In this document: positions 12,394 to 22,010 of the stretch, one piece after another
Position numbering within the stretch: position 1 is the first letter of the stretch
Layout of the letters: each line of letters opens with the position of its first letter
Notes under the pieces: generated by a model
Database searches by the model: none
What the model saw: only the letters and a program-made list of their open reading frames with translations
What the model was told of the DNA's origin: nothing
Origin: Climacium dendroides
Lineage: Eukaryota; Streptophyta; Bryopsida; Hypnales; Climaciaceae
Direction: 5' to 3'
Assembly: GCA_950106755.1 (NCBI GenBank)
Contig: OX467090.1
Coordinates: 5,952,001 to 6,016,000, forward strand
DNA length: 64,000 bases
Made by a program: the position numbers and the translations under genes

Positions 12394-12787
12394 TTTGATT
12401 GTTTGATCGATCAATAAGCTTTAGAGTATGCTACTCTTCATTTAAGCTACAATCATTGTCATTGTATGTACACTTTTCAAACCGAATGTTTGAATTTCTA
12501 GCCAAATGACTTTGTAAAAAAGTCTCAACTAACAAAGGATGAATTTAAGTTGAATCAACCAACATATTCTTCATTTTCTCTTGTCTCTTTGTCTTTGTTT
12601 CTTCACATGCAAGATTTTTTTTCATTCTCAATTTCTCTTTTTTTTGGTTCTATGAATGGAGTTTCTTCACCTTGTAGATTTTTTTTGAAGTTCCCTCATT
12701 TCTCACAATGATGATGCCAGAGAGTGAAACATATCCATTTTTTGCATTTTTCCTAATGTCATATTCGCTTCATTTTGTAGCTATTTT

Positions 12788-13560
12788 TTATTTTTTAGTC
12801 CAACTCACGGAGAATTCATCATTTTCTATAATGTACAAGTTGTAGAGACATAGAGATGCTGTAACAATGTCAGGTACATTCTGGAGTGGCATGTCAATTC
12901 TTTTCAATAATATGCACCATTTTCCTTTCAAAATTCCAAATGCTTTTTCCATAGCCACATGCTTGATTGAATAAATTTGAATGTATTTTTCTTCTGGGCA
13001 ATCTTTCTCTTTCTCCCTTGAAGGGTAAATAAAACCAAGGTCTCTTAGGATACACAACATCACCAATGAATTTGTAAGGTAAAAATGCACCTCTCATAGA
13101 CTTCTTTCCAAATTCAAATTTTTGAAATAAAGCCCAATCATGAATCCGTCTAGTCCATCCAAAATTGTAGTCGTAGAATTTGCAATCAACATATACAATC
13201 CCTTGTAATATACATGAATAATATCTCTTTCAACAATAATATGCAACATAGTCATGAGATGGTGCTATAATAGGGATGTAACTACCATCTATAGCCTCTA
13301 GAATAAGTGGAATACCATGTAGTGCTTCAAAATCCTTTGCTATTTGTTTCATCCAAGCAAGATTTGTTTTTTTAAAAACCAATGGTCTCGAATGAATCCT
13401 AATAGCTTCACAGTAGACAGTCCCTTACAATGATAGAAGTTGTATTCAATTCTATGCCAAATAACTCATCAACCATTTGCAATGAATTACTTGTTGCTAA
13501 TCAAGAAAGAGTTATTGCATTTCTCTGCTCTACACTAATATTTTCTCTCGTATCCGTATC
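12788..13560 (-). pseudogene. PIF/Harbinger DDE transposase, broken
   Basis: Reading the minus strand from about 13560, the frames carry in order: VEQRNAITLS and LATSNSLQMVDELFGI, a helical N-terminal region; TTSIIVRDC; PLILEAIDGSYIPIIAPSHD, which holds the first catalytic Asp in A-I-D-G; RRIHDWALF; FIGDVVYPKRPW, the G-D-x-x-Y-P block with the second Asp; and VAMEKAFGILKGKW with the third acidic residue, then LLKRIDMPLQNVPDIVTASLCLYN. This is the conserved order of the DDE_Tnp_4/HARBI1-type nuclease. The coding sequence is dead: there is a TGA in LS*LA (a likely former Trp), a TGA after DYVAYYC (a likely former Arg), a stop near EAIRIH, and a frame change near 13020. The family cuts and rejoins DNA at the element's inverted repeats and targets TWA sites. 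Confidence 0.85.
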
Positions 13561-14199
13561 TTTTTTCTTCAAAACATATTCTAAAAGAGTACATAGATAC
13601 TTAAATATAGATGGGACTCACCCTCATCCGCTTTTGAAAATCAAGATCTTAAAATGACCCCATAAGTGCATGTTCCAAAAAACCTCTATATCTTGGAATT
13701 TGCTAACATTCCCTTTGATAATTCACCCTACGTCCTTAGGCAATAAAAACTACTATCATCATCATTGGGCATTTTGTTCAAAAATTGCAAGTTTTTGCAA
13801 TGCCAAAATGTCCATAGTGACATATTTTATGACCATGAAAATCAAACATAAAACAAAAATGTGTTCTTTTTTAGAATCCATGATAAGAGTATGTGAGAGG
13901 AAAATTTCACTGGTCTATCCAAATTGACACTATCTGTCCATCCAATTTCTAATGGTAAGAGAAGGTGTGAAGAAAATTTAAAAATTGGATGGATGTGTTA
14001 GTTTGGATGTTGTTTTCTTGTTGTGGGTTTGGATTCTAGACTTGGCCTTTGGAGGCTTGACACTATGGCCGGCCAAAGGCTCCAATTCCTATCATCTACT
14101 GCCTATTAAAAGCCCATTTTTTTGGACTTTCACCAAAGGTTTAGCCACTCACTCCCATGGCCTCTCAATTTGGATGGCCACAACGTGAATTGGCCCTAA

Positions 14200-14579
14200 G
14201 AGCATTGCCATCCATTCACTAGGAAGTTCCCAAGCCCGGGCTTGGATGTGGTTGGTGAGGAAAAAGTGATCCATTGTGGACCTAGGGAGGAACATGCTAA
14301 TTGACTCATGCTAGATCTTGTCACTTTATTGGTTTATGGGCCATTTCTTACCTTTTCCTAATCAATTGACATTTTGATTGGCTCTTGATCCCGATTAGTT
14401 ATTAATGCATGACATTGTCTTGTTTTGGAGTGTTCACTTCCTCGGAAATGAATAGAAGAGAGAAGCAACCCAGGAGCTACAAGGTTGCCCCAACCCTATT
14501 TTCCGGGAATGGCTTTTGATGCTCTAACCCTTGAAGAGCCCTTGGGGCCCTTCTAAAATAACCTACCTATCACATGTAG
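14200..14579. other. Short spacer between the Harbinger copies
   Basis: No coding sequence. 'tctaacccttgaagagccc' near 14523 resembles the terminal motif of the 9889-10100 element, but no partner end was found. Confidence 0.3.
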
Positions 14580-14980
14580 AATGAATGGTTTGTTTTGTTT
14601 TCATTTGCAAAAAAAAACTAGATTTTTTCCATACAAAGACAAATGTGAGAAATGAAGGAAGTGGTTGAAATTTTATTTTTTGAAAAAGGTATGAATTTGC
14701 TATGAATTTTTGAAGTGTGCTGCCCAATTGGTCCAAAAGAATCTCTAAACTACCCCAAAGCAACAAAAAGTGTTTCCTTAATGGTCATCTTAACACCTAA
14801 AGCAATCACAACATTTTCTGACATGGCTACAAGATTTCCTAACATGGCCATGATATGAGAAATTAAAAAATAACTTTTAATGACAAGTTTACACTAGAAA
14901 GGTGTAAATGTCCTATGATAGTCACTAATGACTCCATGACCATCTCCCAAGGCATTTATTATGGCTACAAATCAACCTAG
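14580..14980 (+). repeat. Dispersed repeat, second copy of the 10620-11110 type
   Basis: It shares with 10620-11110 the blocks 'tatgaatttgctatgaattt', 'aaactacccca', 'taaagcaatcacaacatttt', 'tcctatgatagtcac' and 'actccatgaccat' in the same order. Non-coding. Confidence 0.6.
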
Positions 14981-15030
14981 TGAAGTTCTAATTCCATTTA
15001 TTAGAAAAAGTTTGTCATGGGTTGATATAA

Positions 15031-15822
15031 GGGGTGCTTCACACTATGGCCAAAGGTCGAGAGGCCGTTGGCCTCCACCAATGAAATTGCAGGAAACTAT
15101 GGTCTCGGCCTCTCGAGCCTTCACACTAAGAGGCACGGCCGAGAGTTTGTCACTCCTCTTTTTCCTACATGGCAGCCCGTCACCTACCTAGTTAAACGAA
15201 ACTTGACGGCCTCTCGCTCATAGTTTGGGTCGAACAAAAATGGCGACCCAAACTATGGGCGAGAGGCCATCTAACCTTTTTACTAAAAATCTGACAAAAT
15301 CAGCCCACTGTCAAAATCTGAACCGTTAGATTGTATTTGTTATTTGTTATTTGTCACGATTGGGGTTTGAACCCTAGTCTCCACCTTCACAAAAGAAAGT
15401 CTTTGCATTCAATGTACCTACTTCCCTCCTACTTCCTTCTTGTTCTATATATGTCCATTTAATTCCATTTATACCCTTATTATTCCTTGTTGGTGGTGAG
15501 AGTATGTGCTGTGATTTTATTCCAAGGTCATTTTTGACTCTTTTCTTATGTTTTTTTTCATTTTTTCTTGAAAAAATTGACACAAGGGTGAGGCTTTATA
15601 AAAAAATTCAGAAATTGGATGGATAGTGGAGAGAAAGATAGAAAGTTGAATAAATGAGATAGGTTTGAACTTTGGACTTGGCCTTTGGAGGCTTCACACT
15701 TATGGCCGGCCGAAGGCTCCAAATCCTATCATTTATTGCTCATTTCTTTGGACTCTCACCAAAAGTTTGGCCACTCAATTCCACGGCCTTTCAACTTGGT
15801 CGGCCATAGTGTGAAGCGCCCC
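15031..15822. mobile_element. PIF/Harbinger internal-deletion derivative (MITE-like)
   Basis: The ends are ggggtgcttcacactatggc and the complement of gccatagtgtgaagcgcccc, one mismatch apart, flanked by TAA at 15028-15030 and 15823-15825. The interior matches parts of the larger element: 15031-15075 resembles 10440-10485, 15410-15600 resembles 11690-11965 (including the acceptor region and 'gggtgaggctt'), and 15600-15822 resembles 13970-14196. The transposase and most of ORF1 are missing. At 792 bp it is a non-autonomous relative that would have depended on transposase supplied in trans. Confidence 0.85.
15208..15268. repeat. Inverted repeat, 25-bp arms, 11-bp loop
   Basis: The arms are 15208-15232 (ggcctctcgctcatagtttg...) and 15244-15268, complementary at 24 of 25 positions. 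It lies within the Harbinger derivative. It could be the remnant of a nested insertion of another copy's end, since 'ggtcgagaggcc' also occurs near the left end at 15055. Confidence 0.85.
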
Positions 15823-15825
15823 TAA

Positions 15826-16261
15826 GATTCTAATGGGGTAGTTTTCCAAGGCCTATCATGGGTGGTTTGCTTGTCATAGGTAGGTTTACCTTATATGATT
15901 CATATTTAACTTTATAACTTTTTAAGTTTTTATTTTTTATTCAAATGAAATAGATTTTTACTGCAAAGAGTACAAGGCCAGCCAACTACAAGTGGCTTGG
16001 CAAAAAAAATAAGCAAAGACACAAACAACAAAGATTTGACGTGACCCAAAGAATCTATCTAAATACAAACCAAGCACATGGACCTTCATAGCCTACTACC
16101 TTAGGTTGGGCAGAGCCTTCATGGAGGCTAAAAAACAAACCCAACATTTAGTCCCAACATCATCCAACTAGGCTATCCATCCACCATCTTGGAGAAGAAC
16201 TCAAATTTTCATCTATGGTCTAAAAAGGCTTTTAGAATCTAATATTGAATTTGCAATTCAT
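15826..16261. other. Spacer with no recognisable gene
   Basis: AT-rich sequence to about 15950, then mixed sequence that may be the worn 3' part of the LINE remnant that follows on the minus strand. Confidence 0.3.
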
Positions 16262-17715
16262 GCGGTTAAGGGCTCTATACATTGATCCATTCTAATCTAC
16301 CATAGTCAATTAGCCTTCTCTAGATCTAATTCATCACTTGCTCCATAGTTTGTGCTTGGTTGTTGAACACCATGTCATTTCTTTGGATCCAAAGAACCAT
16401 TGTATGTACCTCTAACCAAAGCCTCTTGACATGGTTAAACTTGGGTGGAATGCCAACTAAAAAGATTCACTTTGGTGCCAAGGTAAAGGAGCCAAGTCCA
16501 TTACACCTCTCTCTTGACAAATAGAGCATTTATAATATGAATTGCCCATTACCATGTGTGTTGAGCTCTTCCATAATTCCCCAAATGATGAAAAAACATT
16601 TTCTCTTACCAATGATGGTACATTTGGCACCGTGAATTGATTGTCCAATCTATTCTCTCCACTGATTAACCATGACCACCTAGTGCTAGATAAGCCACAA
16701 AAGACTTCCTTCCTAACCTCTCTACTTTTTTGTCATAGGGTTAGGCACTTGGTGCCCCTTCCTTATCAAATAATGACCAAATTTTGTAGTATATCCCATA
16801 AGCGAGACTTTCTTCTTGTCCACATTCCATTTCAATTTATATGGAGTTTAAGACATTTTTTCAAGCCTACAATAAAATAAGAGAATCTCTACCTTTGGAG
16901 GGCCTTGATGGATTGCATCAACTATAAGGTGGAATACCTCATTTAGTCCCCTTCATCATGGTAAGGACTTAGCTTAGCTAGTTTTGGCTATAGGATGCTT
17001 GTTGTTGTTGGCATTACTGTAGGAATGGCATTTTACCAATAGTAGGGTCATGGTTGTTTGGGCTTGCCAATCCGGACGTAGTTTCTCCTTGACACTTAAA
17101 TTGCAATGTAAAGTAGTGCGTCTTCTTCACTCAAGTCAGTACAAGGGGGCATTGTCAATTTTTTTTTTTGTCAATTTAGATGTGTCAATTCAAACATTTT
17201 TTTGGTCAATTTTGACATTTTCTTGTTAATTTTGTGTCAAATCGGACACTTTAGTCAATTTGAACACTATTTCCTTGTAATGTGTACCAAGTGATCTACT
17301 TTCTTTTATTAGCTTCCGGCAACATATTAGTGAGCATTCTCCCACTACATTTGAATGACCTTCATAGTAGTACACCGTGGACTAGCTTCTTATGATAGAA
17401 TCCCATATTCCACCTTAACCTCTTCCACAATCAAAAAACTCCCTTCTTTCTACACATCCCTTATTTATTTGAAGCCCTTTTGGTATAAGGTGACAACCTT
17501 AGATTTAGAGAAGCACAATCCAATGGGCTAAAGAGATGAGGACTACCAAAAAAAGGTCCATGCCCACTTCTTCCAAGACAATAGGTTGAATGAGGACTAA
17601 TTTTGTTCTCAACTTTTGCCAGGAAGACTCCACACAATTCCACACTATAAATCTTTTGTATGCTTGGAAATGTGGTAATGTAAAAAACTCCATATTGGAT
17701 GCTCATCACTTTCAA
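16262..17715 (-). pseudogene. LINE-type non-LTR retrotransposon remnant (3' part)
   Basis: Translating the minus strand in shifting frames gives pieces typical of the region downstream of the reverse transcriptase in plant L1-type elements. At 17.7-17.46 kb there is VESSWQKLRTKLVLIQP and, in another frame, GPFFGSPHLFSP. At 16.7-16.5 kb there is an open segment with YKCSICQERGVMDLA, like a zinc-binding (zf-RVT) module. At 16.44-16.29 kb there is HVKRLWLEVHTMVLWIQRND followed by MVFNN and RRLIDYGRLEW, matching the L-W-x-x-W/I-x-x-R-N-x-x-x-F-N and D-Y-(G/A)-R-x-x-W pattern of these tails. Stops and frame changes are frequent. No intact reverse transcriptase was found and the ends are not defined. 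Confidence 0.5.
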
Positions 17716-17998
17716 TTGTGGTTTTATATATGATTGTGATACATTGTTATTTACAAACTATTATGATCATTAATTTACTTTATATCAAAAAATATTTGGT
17801 CGATGTTTTTTTTATTAATAACCATTAAATTTCTTATAGCTACAAAGGGCTTTCGAGTGCTTTAAAGATTAAGCTTATTTTAGTTTAATTTTCTTTGAAA
17901 AATGCCATGTCAATTGAAAAACAAAGAGGGAAATACAAGTTGGTCCGTTTTCCAAATGCAAGCCTAAGTGAACATAAGGGGAACTTCAGAGGAACTTG

Positions 17999-18149
17999 CA
18001 CTACTAGAAAATTTAGTTTTTCTATTGTTTTGGTCGCGTTGATCTGGTCAAAACTTGACAAAAATCTATTGATTTTAACAGATTTTTGTCAAATTTTGAT
18101 CGGATCAATGTGACCAAAACAACAGAAAAAACTAAATTTTCTAGTAGTG
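17999..18149. mobile_element. CACTA-type hairpin MITE (151 bp)
   Basis: It begins CACTACTAGAAAATTTAG and ends with the complement of the same string, and about 70 bp of each arm pair with few mismatches. CACTA ends with a following AGAAAA are typical of CACTA (En/Spm) elements. The internal 'gttttggtcgcgttg' is shared with the element at 60883-61074, so both are one family. No matching 3-bp target duplication is visible here (ttg on the left, aat on the right). Confidence 0.7.
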
Positions 18150-18989
18150 AATTGAGTGGAAAAGTAAGAGCATCTCCAATGCAAAGATGGAAACATGGAC
18201 AATATTTAGATTTTGAAGTGGAGGGAGGGGTAGACCTCATTCCATTTCATAGACTTTAAAAAAATTGACCCATTGTAAAGACAATAATCCAAACTTCAAG
18301 TGGACTTTTCCACATTTTGAAAGGAAAGCAAAAGATTCTACATTAAAAAAGATCTTTCATGTAAAAAGGGAAATTCCAATTTATTGGCACACATAACAAA
18401 GCTTGCATGAAAGGGTATGACAATTAGGACTTTTTCCTATTATGAGCCAACTTGCAAATTTTTCATATTTTGCCAAATTGTCAAGTTGGGGATGGAAAAT
18501 GGGTGGGCTAGGAAGAAAAAAAGACCAATGCTGATTGTACTGGGGCATGTATTCTTTAATGGCCTTGTCATCATATTATTGGCATGTTGGACCTTGGTTG
18601 CATTGGAGCTACTCCAAGGTGCCACTTAGAAGAGTGGAGACTATCTAAACAAAACAAAACATTCCTAAACCACTCATCTAGAAAGTCCATTTCGAGCATT
18701 CATTACTATTTATTGTAAAATGAAAGAACATGATTCTTGTGAGTATTTAGACTAGCAAAGAGACATAATATTGTCTACCAATGACATAAAGGTCCCTTTC
18801 CAATCCTTGAAAAGGTGACTAGTCATTACAATGAACAAAATTGTCTTATTTGACTTTTCAACCAACTCCAATCCTTGAATTTAGTGAGAAGTTCCTTCTA
18901 AGGATCTAACAAAGTATAACACCTTCCTAGTATGGCATAGGACCATTGTTTGGTTATACAATGTTATGTAATGTTTTTCCAATCTACAA
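18150..18989. other. Intergenic sequence with no supported gene
   Basis: It contains 'gagcatctccaatg' near 18171, wording often found at plant transposon edges, but no paired end. An open frame at 18417-18629 has no recognisable content. Confidence 0.3.
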
Positions 18990-19360
18990 GGCAAGTTTAC
19001 ATGGAATTGACTGGGTTGTTATTGAAAGTCTTGTTGTTGTGGGAGCACCAAATATGCCAAAGAATGGCCAATTAGAGTCCATCTCTAGGAATACAATGGT
19101 CTAAGGAAGTCACAGCGTAACTACCATCAATATTGTGGGTACTAGGATGGATGCCAATAAGAATTTCCTTTCAAGAAAGATCTCTAGAATATTTTTGGGC
19201 AATCTTTATGTTTTTGAATGAATACCAAATTTTGCAAGCATATATATGTTCAAATATATGCTTTACTATCTCTTTTATATCAAAGTCGAAGCATTTGCAT
19301 TTGTCTAGAAAGCCTATAATAACACGTTGAGGAGACCTTCCAAATTTATTTGCCATAGAA
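18990..19360 (-). pseudogene. LINE-type tail remnant (zf-RVT-like)
   Basis: The minus-strand frame gives FDFDIKEIVKHIFEHIYACK and then IWYSFKNIKIAQKYSRDLSW, EILIGIHPSTHNIDGSYAVT, and after a stop LAILWHIWCSHNNKTFNNN. The order H-I-F-x-H-x-x-A-x-x-I-W, a W-x-E spacer, and L-W-H-I-W-x-x-x-N-x-x-x-F-N is characteristic of the zinc-binding tail following reverse transcriptase in plant LINEs. It is a short, inactive fragment, unlike the 16-17 kb remnant in detail and so probably a separate insertion. Confidence 0.5.
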
Positions 19361-19915
19361 AAGCATGCTATTTGACTAGTCTATTAATATTGTACATGAA
19401 TTTGATTGATGTTTGCATCTCTTCTTTTGAAATATTAAAAGAACTATTAAAAAAATTGCATTTTGGGAGTGATTTATACAATCATTAAGTACCATGATGC
19501 AATTGAGCTTTGTGGGATATTTGAAAAAGGTTGTCTCTTTTAAAGGAGGAACTGCTTTCCATTTCTATTCTTTATGATGAAAGTGAAGGTCTCTAATTGC
19601 ACTTGATAACCAAATTATGCCTTGAAATTTGCCTTTTCTAAGATTGATGGTGGTGTTCTTCTTGCTATTTAAATCCTTGCTATTCAGGTGATGACTTTAG
19701 CTTGCCAAAGAGTTTTACATGTTATTCCTTAGAAATCAAATGGAGACAATTTAGGAGTGAGTGACCCAAGTATTGGGATTTAGGACTTTAAAATACATTT
19801 GAATAAATAAAACTCAAAAAAATGAGGGAGAATTCATGTAATTAGGATGAAAATCTTGACCCCTAATTAAGATTTAGCCATGAATTAAACAAAGTTTTTA
19901 TTATTATAATATACA

Positions 19916-20503
19916 CTAGTGGTTGGCGCTTGCTTTGCTACACATTAATTATATTACTTCATCAATTTCTCATGTGATAGAATATAAATTAATAAAGTAT
20001 ATATAATTTTAAATGAAAATATTGACATTTTCATACAATATTTTTTGGAAATACATATATTGTGCAATAGAAAGTAATTAAAGAAAATATTTATATCATA
20101 ATTTTCAAAAAATAAATCTTTGCAAACATGAAAACATCAAGGACACCACTACTTGATAAATTTTTTCACTTACAAACAATGGTGACCAAAATTGAAAAAT
20201 TGAAATGCAAATTTGTCAAATTGCAAAGACTTTGCAAATACTTTGTTGTAGAATCCAAAATTGCTTCAATCTAACAAAACTTCAAATCATTTGGCACTAA
20301 GAAAAGAAAATCAAAGAATTGTGGAAGTAAAATGAAGTGTGAAGCCAAGAAAGATGAAACCTCCATAATATCACTTTACCTCTGTAATATCACATTTTAA
20401 CATTGTGTGATATTACAATGGTGAAATGATCACTGGAACTTTATAATATCACACAATGTTAAAATGTGATATTACGGAAGGCTTTGTGATTTTAGTAGTA
20501 TGA
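19916..20503 (-). mobile_element. Non-autonomous Helitron, copy 1
   Basis: On the minus strand the element begins TCATACTACTAAAATC (from 20503) and ends CTAG (19919-19916). The neighbouring bases are A on the 5' side and T on the 3' side, as Helitrons require (insertion between A and T, no target duplication). A second copy with identical termini is at 48894-49558. The interior is non-coding and contains internal inverted blocks such as 'taatatcaca' with its complement. A GC-containing stretch just inside the 3' end (gtagcaaagcaagcgcc) may form the short weak hairpin expected there. Confidence 0.75.
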
Positions 20504-21383
20504 TAGCTGACCAACTTAGGTGCTAATGTCTTAGTATATACTTAGTACAACTTTAGAAAACTTAGTTTATGGTTTTTGTTTGATTCCTAAGTAAGTTAGA
20601 AAATAATTTGTGGAAGACAATTGTTGCAACTTCAAGGTTATTCTAAATATAGTTCTAATTAGTCAAAGCAAATAGAAAGGGAGAATAAAAGAAGATAGGC
20701 CAAAGGAGGAGAATTAGCTTATAGACATAATTTATACACTTTGTAAAACTTGTCATTTAAATAATATGCTAAAGCAGCTAAACCCAATAAATCCAACTAA
20801 TATTGAAGCAAGACAAGTCATACGACACAATCACAATATTCATAGAAGAAGACAAAATTGTGGTGCAAATAGAGTCAAAGGTATGTGCCTAAATTTGCTA
20901 CTTGTCATTTATTCTCTTGTAGAAACTATAGTTAAATTAGAATTTAGATGTTTAAGTTAAACCCCTAAGAGTTCACTATAGACAAATTTTGAATTCATAA
21001 TCACTTAGATAATTCTAGAGGTTTCCTTACACATATTGCACTTTAAAAATAAACAAAAATAGATAGATATGGATGAAGTTTGGTAGTCAAAAGGATTAAA
21101 TTAGGATGAAAAGTACCAAAAATCATCCAAATCAAGTAAAAAAGGAAGCTAAAAATATAAATAAATTTAAAATTTATCTCTGAAAGTAAAAGTCAACTTA
21201 GATTTGTAGATCAATAGAAACTACTAGATAAAGTTCCACAAAACGCAATTTAGAGGCAAAACTTCACCCACCTATAACTTTTGATTGAAAAGTTCAAACC
21301 CAAAGTGTCTTAACATTTTACAAATTTAATTTCATTCTCTACATCTTAAAATCACTATCCCCCCCTAAAATAGCAAGTTGAAA
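20504..21383. other. AT-rich intergenic sequence, no gene
   Basis: Only short open frames of repeat-like composition are present. Nothing recognisable. Confidence 0.3.
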
Positions 21384-22010
21384 TTAACCCCTAAACTATG
21401 TTTTCACCAAAAATGCTCCAAAACTGCCATCTCTAGTACAAGTACCAAATTTTTGACCATAAACATTTATTGACACATCTAACAATAGGATCTTATAGTA
21501 ATCTGGTTTGAAAAGATGGGGAAAAAATTTCAAAAAATTTCACCATGTAGATTGAAAGATATTAGCGTTTGAAGTGACAAAAATCCTTTTTGAGTCCCTG
21601 CAAAAAATGGGCAGCTGCACTTCACAAGGTCACATTTGTATAAAAACATATTCAAAATGGTGGAAACTCTTTGGATTCATTCTTCAAGGTAAATTGTCTA
21701 CATGATTGAAAAATTTCAAATCATTTGGAATTGTACAACATACATGAAAAAAAATAGTAAATAGAAAGAAGTAGACAATGATTCAAAAAACTAAATTGTT
21801 AACAATTTTTTTTGGAATTGAAAAATGTCAATTCCAATGGTTGTAATGCTATAATAAATAATCTACATCTAATGTTTTTATTTTTTCTAAAAATATTGAA
21901 AACTGAGTTAAATAAATGACTTAGAAGTTTATTTTAGAGTAGAGATTCCATAACTACCTTCAAATTACTCACAATTAAAACTCCTCATTACTTTCATCTC
22001 ATTTATCAAA
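21384..22010 (+). repeat. TTAACCCCTAAA-family repeat, truncated copy
   Basis: It begins ttaacccctaaa and proceeds through 'ctatgttttcaccaaaaatg', 'gatcttatagta', 'atattagcgtttgaagtgac', 'cacttcacaaggt' and 'atgtcaattccaatggttg', the same order as the 48.8-50.7 kb copy. Similarity stops near 22010, so the right third is missing. Because no Helitron interrupts it near 21430, it shows what that site looks like when empty. Confidence 0.7.

Larger units (their letters stand above)
10440..14196. mobile_element. PIF/Harbinger DNA transposon, decayed, near full length
   Basis: The left end begins GGGCCACTTCACACTACAAC. The complement of the right end begins GGGCCAATTCACGTTGTGGC. The element is flanked on both sides by TAA (10437-10439 and 14197-14199), the 3-bp TWA duplication expected for PIF/Harbinger. 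Inside are remnants of both proteins of this superfamily: a Myb/SANT-like ORF1 on the plus strand (11948-12393) and a DDE transposase on the minus strand (12788-13560), arranged convergently. Both reading frames are broken, so the element cannot make its own transposase. A repeat also found at 14580-14980 and 41790-42290 occupies 10620-11110, either nested or native to the family. The length of 3757 bp is within the usual range. Confidence 0.85.

Noticed and set aside
17999..18149. MicroRNA precursor as an explanation of the hairpin
   Set aside because: The CACTA termini and the second family member with a 3-bp duplication at 60.9 kb make a MITE the simpler reading.
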